From: Bog-756 sp038210245
Lineage (GTDB): Bacteria; Actinomycetota; Acidimicrobiia; Acidimicrobiales; RAAP-2
Reading direction: 5' to 3'
Length of the DNA stretch: 24,414 bases
Assembly (NCBI GenBank): GCA_038210245.1
Contig: JBBQWW010000053.1
Location: 1-24,414, forward strand
Position 1 is the first letter of the stretch. Every line of letters starts with the position of its first letter. Position numbers and translations under genes: made by a program. The notes beneath the pieces are model-generated. The model was not told the DNA's origin. It saw only the letters and a program-made list of their open reading frames with translations, and ran no database searches. Positions 15,331 through 23,206 of this stretch are shown in pieces.

Positions 15331-18300
15331 TCACCCGGCCGGAACCAGCTCGGCCAGCAGCTCCACCAGGCCCGGGGCGTACCCGGTGCCGGGCCGGGGA
15401 ACCGGAACCGGCATGAGCAGCCGGTGCTGGTCGGCCTGGTAGGTGGCGCCCGGGGCCAGGCGGCGCAGCCTGACCTCGGCCGAGGCGGGCAGGGTGATCG
15501 GCGACAGCTTCACGTTGGCCCGGTCGGTGCTCCGGCCCATCCCCCCACGCGGCGCGGCGACGGCCAGGTCGGTCACCCCCAGGCGCAGGCACTCCACCCG
15601 CAGCCGGGCCACCTCCAAGAGCGCGGTGGCCGGAGCGGGCAGGGGCCCGAACCGGTCCTCCCACTCGGTACGCACATCCTCGATCTGCTCCTCGGTCCGC
15701 ACCGCCGTCAGCCTCCGGTAGGCCTCGAGCCGGACATCCTCGGCCTCCACGTAGGTGGCCGGCAGGTGGGCGGCGTCGGGCAGGTCCAGCTTGAGGTCGA
15801 CGGGCTGGGGCCGCGTCTCGCCCTTCAGGTCGGAGACGGCCTCGGACACCATCTGCACGTAGAGGTCGTACCCGATGGCGGCGATGTGTCCCGACTGGTC
15901 CCGGCCGAGCAGGTTGCCGGCCCCCCGGATCTGCAGGTCCCGGAGGGCGATCTTGAACCCCGAGCCCAGCTCGGTGTGGTCCCCGATGGTCCGGAGGCGC
16001 TCGTAGGCCTGCTCGGACAGGACCCGGTCCACCGGGTGGAACAGGTAGGCGTAGGCCCGGGAGCCGGCCCGGCCCACCCGGCCCCGCAGCTGGTGGAGCT
16101 GGCCCAGGCCCAGCAGGTCGGCCCGGTCGACCACCAGGGTGTTGACGGTGGGCATGTCGATGCCCGACTCGATGATGGTGGTGCACACCAGCACGTCGTA
16201 GCGGCCCTCCCAGAAGTCCAGCACCACCTTCTCCAACGTGCCCTCGTCCATCTGCCCGTGGGCCACGGCCACCCGGGCCTCGGGGGCCATGCCCTCCACC
16301 CGCCGGGCCACGGCCTCGATGTCCTGCACCCGGTTGTGGACGTAGAAGACCTGGCCCTCACGCAGGAGCTCGCGCCGGATGGCCTCGGACGCCGCCGCCT
16401 CCTCGAACTCCCCCACGTGGGTCAGGATCGGGCGACGGGCGGCCGGTGGGGTGTTGACCATGGACAGGTCGCGGATGCCGGTCAGGGCCATCTCCAGGGT
16501 CCGTGGGATGGGGCTGGCCGTCAGGGTCAGCACGTCCACGCCGTCGGCCAGGGCCTTGATCGACTCCTTGTGGCTCACCCCGAAGCGCTGCTCCTCGTCC
16601 ACCACCAACAGGCCCAGCTTCTTGAAGGTGACGTCCACCCCCAGCAGCCGGTGGGTCCCCACCACCACGTCCACCGAGCCGTCGGCCAGGCCGTTCAGGA
16701 CCGCCTTGGCCTGGGCGTTGGTCAGGAACCGGCTGAGCAGCTCCACCTTGATGGGGAACGGTGCGTACCGCTCGGCGAAGGTCTGGGCGTGCTGGCTGGC
16801 CAACAGCGTGGTGGGGACCAGCACGGCGGCCTGATAGCCGTCCTGGACCGCCTTGAACACGGCCCGGATGGCCACTTCAGTCTTGCCGAAGCCCACGTCG
16901 CCGCAGACCAGCCGGTCCATGGGCTGGGGCCGCTCCATGTCCGCCTTCACGTCCTCGATGGCGGCCAGCTGGTCGGTCGTCTCGATGAACGGGAAGGACG
17001 ACTCCAGCTCGGCCTGCCACGGGGTGTCGGGCCCGAAGGCGTGGCCGGTCACCTCCAGCCGGCGCCGGTACAGGGCCACCAGCTCCTCGGCGATCTCGTG
17101 CACCGCGGCCCGGGCCCGGGATCGGGCCTTCTGCCACTCCGAGCCGCCCAGCCGGCTGACCGCCGGTGAGTCGCCCCCGGCGTAGGGCGTGAGCAGCTCG
17201 ATCTGGTCGGTGGGCAGGTACAGCTTGTCCCCACCCCGGTACTCGAGCAGCAGGTAGTCGCGGGTGGCTCCCCCCATGGTCCGGGTGACCATGCCCCCGT
17301 AGGCGGCCACCCCGTGCTGGCGGTGGACCACGTAGCTGCCCGGGGCCAGGTCGTCGAAGAAGCCGTCGACCGGCCGGGCCCGGGTGCGGGCCTGGCGGTG
17401 GGGCCGGCGTCGACCGGTGACGTCGGACTCGGTGAGCACGGCCACCTTGGCCCCCGGCAGCACGAAGCCCCGGTCGAGGGAGGCCACCACGATGCGGGCC
17501 CCGCGAGTGGCGAGGTCGACGGGGGCGTCGGTCGATCCTCCGGCCGACGGTTCGGTGACCACCGGCACCACCAGCTGCTCCTCGGCCAGGATGCCGGACA
17601 GCCGCTCAGCCCCGCCGGCGGTGGAGGAGCACAACACCACCGAGTAGTCGGCGCCGACCAGGGTGGCCACCTGGGCGGCCAGTTTGGCCCCGTCGCCGAG
17701 TATGGGCTCCCAGCCCCTCGACTCGACCAGAGGAACGTCCTCGTTCTCGGCGGTGGGAACCAGCGAGACCACGCCCGCCCCGGTGTGGGTGAGCAGCCGA
17801 TCGAAGGGGACGTGCAACCTCGGGGCGTCGTCGCCCTGCTCCAGGCCCCAGGTGGAGGCCAGGGCATCGGCCAGGGCGGCCTCCTCGTCCAGCAGCTCTC
17901 CGGCCCGGTCCCGCACCCGCCGGGGCTCCACCAGCACCACCAGGGCGTCGTCGCCCATCAGGTCGCAGATGAGCTCCTCTCCGTCGGCCAGCCAGGGCAG
18001 CCACGACTCCATGCCGTCGAACTGGTCGCCGTCGGCCAGCCGGTCCCACTGGTGCCGTCCCCAGGGTTGGCTCCCCACCAGCCCGGCGGCCCGCTCCCTC
18101 ATGGCCAGGTCGGTGACCAGCTCCCGGCAGCCGAACACGTCGACCGCCCCCACGTCGTCGATGGAGCGCTGATCGGCCACGTCGAACCGGGTCAGCCGGT
18201 CGACCTCGTCGCCCCAGAGGTCGATGCGCACCGGCTCGTCGGCGGTGGAGGGGAAGACGTCCACGATCCCGCCCCGCACGGCCAACTCCCCGCGGTGTTC

Positions 18301-18837
18301 GACGATGGACTCGCGGCGGTAGCCCCTGGCCACCAGCTCGGCCACCAGCTCGTCGGTGTCGATGCGGTCGCCCTTGCCCACGATGACCGGACGGGCGGCG
18401 GTGCGGAACGGGCCCAGCCGTTGGAGCACCGCCTTGATGGGGGCCACCACGATGTCGGGAGCGTCGGCGGCGCGTTGGCTCGTCCCGGTGCCGCCGGCTC
18501 CCCCGTTGAGCAGCCACAGCAGGCGGAGCCGTCGCCCCATGGTGGCCACGTCGGGGCTGACCCGTTCGAAGGGCAGGGTCTCCCAGGCCGGGAAGACCTC
18601 GACCGTTCCCGATCCGCCGCCCGGCGTGAAGGCCTCGAGGTCGTGGGCCAACTGCTCGGCCGACGCCCCGGTGGGGGTGATGATGAGCACCGGCCGCTTC
18701 GATCCCAGTCGCACCAGTCCAGCCAGCACGAAGGCCTGAGCCGGGGTGGACACGGCCAGGGTGGCATTGGACGCGCCGATGACCCGCGTCATGGCGGGCT
18801 CGTTGCGCAGCAGGGCAGGAAGCGAGCGGAGGCTCAC
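15331..18837 (-). CDS. mfd: Transcription-repair coupling factor Mfd
   Basis: The protein has 1168 residues from GTG at 18837, a normal Mfd length; the open frame continues upstream but only as a shadow of the divergent gene. Residues 1 to about 470 are UvrB-like and species-variable domains (VFPAWETLPFERVSPD). The RNA-polymerase-interacting CarD-like domain is near 490-570 (DLAPGSYVVHRQHGVAAYGG, then YRGGDKLYLPTDQIELLTPY). The RecG-like translocase has Walker A GDVGFGKTEVAIRAVFKA near 645, DEEQRFGVSHKESIKALADG near 745, TASPIPRTLEMALTGIRDLS, and HNRVQDIEAVARRVEGM. QLRGRVGRAGSRAYAYLF is the last helicase motif. The TRCF C-terminal domain follows residue 1000. Mfd removes stalled RNA polymerase at lesions and recruits UvrA. 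No ribosome binding site precedes the GTG; ATG at 18792 is an alternative start. Confidence 0.96.
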   Translation of the reverse strand: MSLRSLPALLRNEPAMTRVIGASNATLAVSTPAQAFVLAGLVRLGSKRPVLIITPTGASAEQLAHDLEAFTPGGGSGTVEVFPAWETLPFERVSPDVATMGRRLRLLWLLNGGAGGTGTSQRAADAPDIVVAPIKAVLQRLGPFRTAARPVIVGKGDRIDTDELVAELVARGYRRESIVEHRGELAVRGGIVDVFPSTADEPVRIDLWGDEVDRLTRFDVADQRSIDDVGAVDVFGCRELVTDLAMRERAAGLVGSQPWGRHQWDRLADGDQFDGMESWLPWLADGEELICDLMGDDALVVLVEPRRVRDRAGELLDEEAALADALASTWGLEQGDDAPRLHVPFDRLLTHTGAGVVSLVPTAENEDVPLVESRGWEPILGDGAKLAAQVATLVGADYSVVLCSSTAGGAERLSGILAEEQLVVPVVTEPSAGGSTDAPVDLATRGARIVVASLDRGFVLPGAKVAVLTESDVTGRRRPHRQARTRARPVDGFFDDLAPGSYVVHRQHGVAAYGGMVTRTMGGATRDYLLLEYRGGDKLYLPTDQIELLTPYAGGDSPAVSRLGGSEWQKARSRARAAVHEIAEELVALYRRRLEVTGHAFGPDTPWQAELESSFPFIETTDQLAAIEDVKADMERPQPMDRLVCGDVGFGKTEVAIRAVFKAVQDGYQAAVLVPTTLLASQHAQTFAERYAPFPIKVELLSRFLTNAQAKAVLNGLADGSVDVVVGTHRLLGVDVTFKKLGLLVVDEEQRFGVSHKESIKALADGVDVLTLTASPIPRTLEMALTGIRDLSMVNTPPAARRPILTHVGEFEEAAASEAIRRELLREGQVFYVHNRVQDIEAVARRVEGMAPEARVAVAHGQMDEGTLEKVVLDFWEGRYDVLVCTTIIESGIDMPTVNTLVVDRADLLGLGQLHQLRGRVGRAGSRAYAYLFHPVDRVLSEQAYERLRTIGDHTELGSGFKIALRDLQIRGAGNLLGRDQSGHIAAIGYDLYVQMVSEAVSDLKGETRPQPVDLKLDLPDAAHLPATYVEAEDVRLEAYRRLTAVRTEEQIEDVRTEWEDRFGPLPAPATALLEVARLRVECLRLGVTDLAVAAPRGGMGRSTDRANVKLSPITLPASAEVRLRRLAPGATYQADQHRLLMPVPVPRPGTGYAPGLVELLAELVPAG

Positions 18838-18843
18838 CCGGTC

Positions 18844-18849
18844 AGGGTA
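18844..18849 (-). promoter_or_regulatory. Candidate -10 element for a leaderless mfd transcript
   Basis: The minus strand reads TACCCT followed by 6 bases and the GTG start of mfd, with no Shine-Dalgarno. The geometry is the same as at the SurA-like gene. It lies in the 144-base divergent gap shared with the + strand gene at 18982, for which no clear -10/-35 pair was found. Confidence 0.35.
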
Positions 18850-18964
18850 CCGGGGTGGGGCGCCGTGCTCGGCCGCGCTCCACGCCCGGTTCTCCACGCC
18901 CGATCCACCGCGTGGGCATCCGACACGGTGACGCACCGCAGATCTACTCTCCGAGAGAGGTACG

Positions 18965-18974
18965 AGGAGGAGGT
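18965..18974 (+). promoter_or_regulatory. Strong ribosome binding site fixing the start at 18982
   Basis: AGGAGGAGGT ends 7 bases before ATG 18982 and is complementary to the 16S anti-Shine-Dalgarno. An in-frame GTG at 18976 is too close to it, so ATG 18982 is preferred. It contrasts with the leaderless-looking divergent mfd start. Confidence 0.75.
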
Positions 18975-18981
18975 AGTGCAG

Positions 18982-20331
18982 ATGGGTGGACCCAGCCGGA
19001 AGCAGGGACGGGCAGCTCCCAAGGGCGGCAGCGCCCGGGGCCGGATGACCGCGAGGGAACAGGCCGAGTTGGACAAGGTGCTCGACCGCCTCCTGCGGTC
19101 GGCGGGACAGGATCTCCGCGACGAATCCGAGCCCCTGGCTGCACAGGTGTGGGCCTCCCACCTGTGGTCGATCTGGCACGGCTCGGAGTTGATCGGCCAG
19201 GACGCCGAGGCCGTCTTCGCTGGAGGGCTGATCCGGCGCGCCGCCCAACGACCTTCGGAGGACTCGATGGTCGCCATGCGGGCGTTGGCCTCGGTGGCGC
19301 CGGAGCCCTACCGGACCCAGGCCCAGCGGACCGCCGACCGGCTGGCGTCCGAAGGCGTGCACGAACCGATCTGGAGCCGGGCCATCGGCCAGACCGCCGC
19401 CACCGGAGCCTGGCTCAGCTACGACCCGGTTCACGACGACGGTGTGAGCGTGATGGTCGGCTTCGACGGGCCGGCCGGAGCAGACACCATCGGCCTCTAC
19501 ATCGACCACAACATGGGCGGCTTGGTCAAGGACGCCTTCTGCCTGCCCACCCCGGTCGACGAGGTCGTGGAGCTGATCCGCGCTGGGGCGCCGGTCGAGG
19601 GAGTCGAATATCGGGCCGTCGACCTGACCGAGGCCGCCATGCGCTGGCAGGAGGCCCTGGCCATCACCGACATGACCGTGGACCCACCCATCGACGACGA
19701 CGTCCACCATCTCCGGGCCCTGGTGCTGGCCCGCCTCGAGCTGCTTCCGTCGAGCGACGGAGCCACCGTTGACGACCTCGAAAGGGACGAGGACCATCGC
19801 CAGGATCTCCTCGACAACTTCATGGTGTCCGATGAGGCCGCACCCCTGTGGGCCGGCGACGGTGACGGTGACGAGCAACAAGCCATGGTGGCCTTCCTGG
19901 CCAGCCAGATCATCTCCTTCTCGCTCGACTACGTGCTCGGCACGCCCCTCCGGTTCAGCCCGGTCATGGCCGAGATCTTCTGCCTCGACTGGGCGCCTCG
20001 GAAGATCGCCGCCGACGAGGAGGCCTTCGAGCTCCTACCCGAGGTCCTGGCCGCCTGGGTGCGGTTCGCCGGTCACCGTCGCGGGATCCCCGACCAGGCG
20101 ATCGAGGAGGCGACGTCCGCGGTCGACGCCCACGCCCCCGAGATGATCGACCTGTGCGAGGACCCGGACACCTGGGGACCGGCCAAGACCATGGTGCTCG
20201 CCATGCAGGAACGGGGCATCGACATCTCCGATCCGGAAGCCCTCGACTCGTTCGTGGCGGAGGTCAACGACGCCGGAGGCGTCGACGTCCTGGCCGACTC
20301 GCTGGCCGGTGCCCGCGTCCGAAGTCGGTAG
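18982..20331 (+). CDS. Conserved-looking protein of unknown function (449 residues)
   Basis: I do not recognise a named family. The start at 18982 is set by a strong ribosome binding site, and third codon positions are almost all G/C, so it is a real gene. Residues 1-25 are a basic, Gly/Ala/Ser-rich leader (KQGRAAPKGGSARGR). Residues about 28-130 are helical and amphipathic (AREQAELDKVLDRLLRSAG, then a W-rich AAQVWASHLWSIWHGSEL). A middle alpha/beta segment follows, with GVSVMVGFDGPAGADTIGLY, DHNMGGLVKDAF and VEGVEYRAVDLTEAAMRW. The C-terminal 150 residues are acidic and helical, with FCLDWAPRKIAADEEAFELL, LAAWVRFAGHRRGI and EDPDTWGPAKTMVLAMQERG. No signal peptide, membrane helix or catalytic motif is evident. 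It is transcribed divergently from mfd. A PIN-domain remnant overlaps its 3' end, so its last residues may have been altered by the same rearrangement. Confidence 0.82.
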   Translation: MGGPSRKQGRAAPKGGSARGRMTAREQAELDKVLDRLLRSAGQDLRDESEPLAAQVWASHLWSIWHGSELIGQDAEAVFAGGLIRRAAQRPSEDSMVAMRALASVAPEPYRTQAQRTADRLASEGVHEPIWSRAIGQTAATGAWLSYDPVHDDGVSVMVGFDGPAGADTIGLYIDHNMGGLVKDAFCLPTPVDEVVELIRAGAPVEGVEYRAVDLTEAAMRWQEALAITDMTVDPPIDDDVHHLRALVLARLELLPSSDGATVDDLERDEDHRQDLLDNFMVSDEAAPLWAGDGDGDEQQAMVAFLASQIISFSLDYVLGTPLRFSPVMAEIFCLDWAPRKIAADEEAFELLPEVLAAWVRFAGHRRGIPDQAIEEATSAVDAHAPEMIDLCEDPDTWGPAKTMVLAMQERGIDISDPEALDSFVAEVNDAGGVDVLADSLAGARVRSR

Positions 20332-20638
20332 CGCTCGCCTGTCCCGTTCTCCCCACTACGAGGTCACCAACGTCGCCATCCGTTCGTGGCGAGACCCGAA
20401 GGCGGCTTGCCGCCTCGGCCAGCGGGTGGTGGCGCTGGGCGAGGATGGCGGCCTGGTCCGGGCCGACGGGTCGCTCCTCGACGAGGCCGCCGCCATTGCC
20501 GATGAGCACGGTAGCTCCGTCTGCGACGCCGCCTAGGTAGCGGCAGCCCGCACGGCGGCCGCCAGGTTGGTGAGCTGCGACCTCCGGGACCTCGTGGAGC
20601 GAGGGCTAGCCGTCGTCCCCGGGGACGCCCTTGGCTGA
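20309..20638 (+). pseudogene. Broken PIN-domain (VapC-like) toxin ribonuclease
   Basis: One frame from about 20340 reads SPHYEVTNVAIRSWRD, then LVRADGSLLDEAAAIADEHG, SSVCDAA, TAG (20534-20536), and continues in the same frame VAAARTAAARLVSCDLRDLV to TGA at 20636-20638. This matches the second half of PIN domains: the Glu in 'yEv.N', the Asp in 'YDAaYvaaA', and the last Asp in 'LvscDvrdL'. The TAG sits exactly where the family has Tyr (DAAY), so it is a nonsense change from TAC or TAT. The first 35-40 residues with the first catalytic Asp are missing; that stretch is occupied by the end of the 449-residue gene. Intact VapC toxins are Mg-dependent RNases neutralised by a VapB partner, and no antitoxin gene is visible. 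Third-position G/C bias continues past the TAG, which suggests recent decay. Confidence 0.72.
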
Positions 20639-20656
20639 TTGGCGGAGTTCGGATGC

Positions 20657-21418
20657 CTACTTGTGCTTGGGCTCCCACTTGAACCGGCGGGCAGTGAACA
20701 CCATGGCCACGGCGGCCCAGATCAGCATGACCCCCAGATCGCCGGCTTGCAGCCCCGAACCGGGCCCGCCCTCGAACGCCCGGACCAGCGCCACAATGAG
20801 ATGCCGCACGGGAAACCAGTCGGCGATCCTCGACAGCACCGACCCGTTGGACAGGGGATAGAACACCCCGGAGATGAACACGATGGGGAAGTAGATCCCG
20901 TTGACCACGGCCGGGGCGGCGTCGGCGTTGGGCACGATCACCGTCACGGCCAGACCCAGGGCGCAGAAGGTCACAATGCCCACCAGCAGGGTCACCACCA
21001 CGGCAGCCGGGTGGTAGGGGAAGTGCAGGTGGTAGAAGGCCATGCCGATGCCCACCACCACCACGGCCAGGATGGCCACGTTGATCAGCACGCTGCCGAT
21101 GAGGCCCCCGAAGTACGACCCGATGGAGATGGGCGTGCCCCGCATCCGTTTCAGCACCCCCGAGTCGCGGCGGAGGCTGATGGTCATGGCCAGATTGGTG
21201 TAGCAGGCGGCGATGAGACCGAAGACCAGCATGGCCACCACCGTGTACTGGTCGTACCGCAGCGTGGTGCCCGGCACCCGCGAGCTCCCCGCCGACGTCC
21301 CCACCACGATGAGGAACACGATGGGGAACATGAAGGTGAACACCGCCGCCATCGGGTTCCGCCAGTAGGCCTTCTGCTCGTAGCGGACCTGCTCCTTGGC
21401 CACCAGGAGGTCGTTCAT
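20657..21418 (-). CDS. ABC-2 type transporter permease (DrrB-like)
   Basis: The protein has 253 residues with six hydrophobic segments, near 23-41, 62-80, 106-128, 140-160, 174-190 and 230-247. The fold and the blocks LVAKEQVRYEQKAYWRNPMA, SLRRDSGVLKRMRGTP and YFPIVFISGVFYPLS are typical of ABC-2 exporters of the daunorubicin-resistance (DrrB)/NodJ kind. The R-D-S-G-x-L-K-R-x-R-x-T-P motif is the cytoplasmic loop that contacts the ATPase. Start ATG 21418 overlaps an upstream stop (ATGA), apparently the end of the ATPase gene. That partner is cut by the IS21-family element, so unless another ATPase supplies energy this permease is probably orphaned and may have lost its promoter. The substrate is unknown; drug, lipid or glycan export are all possible. 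Confidence 0.9.
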   Translation of the reverse strand: MNDLLVAKEQVRYEQKAYWRNPMAAVFTFMFPIVFLIVVGTSAGSSRVPGTTLRYDQYTVVAMLVFGLIAACYTNLAMTISLRRDSGVLKRMRGTPISIGSYFGGLIGSVLINVAILAVVVVGIGMAFYHLHFPYHPAAVVVTLLVGIVTFCALGLAVTVIVPNADAAPAVVNGIYFPIVFISGVFYPLSNGSVLSRIADWFPVRHLIVALVRAFEGGPGSGLQAGDLGVMLIWAAVAMVFTARRFKWEPKHK

Positions 21419-21500
21419 CGGGCCCGCTCCTCGGCGGTCCCACCGGCCGGGGCGACGGCCGGATCGCCGGCAGGGGCGTCCTCGGATGAGGGCGCCGGAA
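21415..21500 (-). pseudogene. 3' remnant of an ABC transporter ATPase gene, cut by the insertion sequence
   Basis: Upstream of the permease, a frame ending in TGA (21415-21417) encodes PAPSSEDAPAGDPAVAPAGG then TAEERAR. Its stop overlaps the permease start as ATGA, exactly as ATPase-permease pairs usually do. The codons have the G/C-ending bias of a real gene, and Pro/Ala-rich C-terminal tails are common on DrrA-type ATPases. At about 21500 the sequence changes to the repeated IS terminal motif, so the catalytic part must lie beyond the element, past the end of the window, or be lost. No Walker or signature motif is present to prove identity; the assignment rests on position. Confidence 0.55.
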
Positions 21501-21514
21501 GTTTTCGTACACCC
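21501..21514 (+). repeat. IS21 left-end repeat L1
   Basis: GTTTTCGTACACCC, the outermost left copy. The same 14 bases recur at 21546 and in inverted form at 24366. It is probably a transposase binding site. Confidence 0.85.
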
Positions 21515-21523
21515 ATTCCGATT

Positions 21524-21537
21524 GATTCCGTACACCC
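21524..21537 (+). repeat. IS21 left-end repeat L2
   Basis: GATTCCGTACACCC starts 23 bases after L1. It shares CGTACACCC with L1 and L3 but has ATTC in place of TTTT, so it is a second repeat subtype. The right end has the matching inverted subtype at 24388. Confidence 0.82.
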
Positions 21538-21545
21538 GTTCCGGA

Positions 21546-21559
21546 GTTTTCGTACACCC
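21546..21559 (+). repeat. IS21 left-end repeat L3
   Basis: GTTTTCGTACACCC, identical to L1 and 22 bases after L2. It is the innermost left copy, about 90 bases before the istA start. Confidence 0.85.
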
Positions 21560-21647
21560 GTGGAGGAGGCTGCGTAGCGCCGATGTGACGTAGTGGGACC
21601 GGACACCTTGACTCGAACCGTCCACCAAGACGTTCGAGGAGGTGCCC

Positions 21648-23192
21648 GTGTCCCGGCCCCATATCAGCATGCGCAAAGTCCGAGATGTACTCCGGCTGAG
21701 GTTCCAGAACGGACTCAGCCTGCGCGAGGTAGCAACCTCGCTCCAGATCCCACACACGACGGTGGCCGACCACGTGAGGAGGGCCGCGGCCGCCGGGCTG
21801 GGCTGGCCGCTGCCCGACGACATGGACGACGATGCCTTGGAGGCCCGGCTGTTCGGGTCGCCGGCACCGTCGAAGGCCTCCCGCCCCACGCCTGACTGGC
21901 CCCATGTCCACCGGGAGCTCCAGCGTCCCCACGTCACCTTGATGCTGCTGTGGCTCGAGTACAAAGAGACTTTCCCCGACGGCTACGCCTACAGCCAGTT
22001 CTGCGAGCTCTACCGGCACTGGCGGCTCCATCTCGACGTAGTCATGCGCCAGGTGCACAAAGCGGGCGAGAAGCTGTTCGTCGACTTCCCGGGACGGCGG
22101 ATCCCCATCTATGACGAGCGTCTCGGTGTGGTGGCCTTCGAGGCCGAGCTGTTCGTGGCCGTCCTCGGTGCATCCAGCTACCTCTACGCCGAAGCGGTCC
22201 GTTCCCAGGAGCTCCTGCACTGGGTGACCGCCCACTGCCACGCCTTCGAGGCCATCGGGGGATGCCCGGCCATCGTGGTGTGCGACAACCTGCACTCGGG
22301 GGTGACCAAGGCCCACCGCTACGAGCCCGATGTCAACGCCACCTACCAGGAGATGGCCGCTCACTACAACGTGGCGATCATCCCGGCCCGCAGCTATAAG
22401 CCTCGCGACAAATCAAAGGTAGAAGCAGGCGTGCTGTTGGCCGAGCGCTGGATCATGGCCCGGCTCCGCAACGAGCGCTTCACCAGCCTGGGGGAGGCCA
22501 ACGCCGAGATCGTGCGCCTCACCGAGTGGGTGAACAAGCGGCCGTTCAAGAAGCTGGCCGGATCGAGGCAGAGCCTCTTCGAGGAGATCGACCGCCCGGC
22601 CCTGCGCCCGCTCCCAGTCACTCGTTACGAGTTCGCTCTGTGGAAGAGGGCCAAGGTCAGCATGGACTACCACCTCGAGGTCCGGACCGAGCGCCACTTC
22701 TATTCGGTTCCCTACCGCCTGGTCGGAGAGACCGTCGAGGTGCGTCTGTCAGCTGGAGCTGTCGAGGTCTTCTTCCGCCACCAGCGGGTGGCCAGCCACG
22801 TGCGCAGCTACACCGCCGGCTTCACCACCGACCCGGCCCACATGCCCGAGTCCCACCGTCGCCACGCCCAGTGGACGCCGTCTCGCATCGTCGCCTGGGC
22901 GGAGAAGACCGGCCCAGCCACAGCTTCCCTCACCGAGGCAATCATGGCGGCCCGGCCCCATCCCGAGCAGGGCTTCCGCTCGTGCCTCGGCATCATCCGC
23001 CTGGCCGACCGCTACGGGGCCGACCGCCTGGAGGCGGCCTGTGTACGGGCACTGGCCGCCCGGGCCCACAGCTACAAGTCCGTCGAGTCCATCCTGCGCA
23101 CCGGCCTCGACCGCCAGCCGCTACCTGCGGAGAACCCCCACCGAGTTCTTCCGAGCCACGACAACCTCCGGGGCCCGGACTACTACCAATGA
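21648..23192 (+). CDS. istA: IS21 family transposase IstA (DDE)
   Basis: The protein has 514 residues from GTG 21648, which lies 5 bases after AGGAGG; GTG 21642 is inside that site and less likely. Residues about 20-45 (NGLSLREVATSLQIPHTTVA) form the helix-turn-helix that binds the terminal repeats. The RNase H-like catalytic core has Asp146 in KLFVDFPG, Asp213 in VVCDNLHSG and Glu259 in KSKVEAGVLLAERWI, the DDE triad in normal spacing. A beta-barrel-like C-terminal part begins around residue 330 (ERHFYSVPYRLVGETVEVRL). IstA performs strand cleavage and transfer, directed by the ATPase IstB. The frame appears intact and full length, so the element may be active. istB follows 14 bases later. 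Confidence 0.95.
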   Translation: MSRPHISMRKVRDVLRLRFQNGLSLREVATSLQIPHTTVADHVRRAAAAGLGWPLPDDMDDDALEARLFGSPAPSKASRPTPDWPHVHRELQRPHVTLMLLWLEYKETFPDGYAYSQFCELYRHWRLHLDVVMRQVHKAGEKLFVDFPGRRIPIYDERLGVVAFEAELFVAVLGASSYLYAEAVRSQELLHWVTAHCHAFEAIGGCPAIVVCDNLHSGVTKAHRYEPDVNATYQEMAAHYNVAIIPARSYKPRDKSKVEAGVLLAERWIMARLRNERFTSLGEANAEIVRLTEWVNKRPFKKLAGSRQSLFEEIDRPALRPLPVTRYEFALWKRAKVSMDYHLEVRTERHFYSVPYRLVGETVEVRLSAGAVEVFFRHQRVASHVRSYTAGFTTDPAHMPESHRRHAQWTPSRIVAWAEKTGPATASLTEAIMAARPHPEQGFRSCLGIIRLADRYGADRLEAACVRALAARAHSYKSVESILRTGLDRQPLPAENPHRVLPSHDNLRGPDYYQ

Positions 23193-23206
23193 GAGGAGCA
23201 CCACCC

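Noticed and set aside
11403..17169. Very long + strand ORFs opposite eno, mazG and mfd (for example 366, 625 and 721 codons)
   Set aside because: Gly/His/Gln/Val-rich translations with no domain, fully antisense to enolase, MazG and Mfd. This is typical of G/C-ending codons read backwards.
18838..19881. Upstream extension of the mfd frame to a 1516-residue protein
   Set aside because: The extra 348 residues are antisense to the 449-residue gene and unlike any Mfd; normal Mfd length is reached from GTG 18837.
20534..20536. TAG as recoded or read-through codon in the PIN gene
   Set aside because: No recoding signal, and the gene also lacks its 5' end, so simple decay explains it better.
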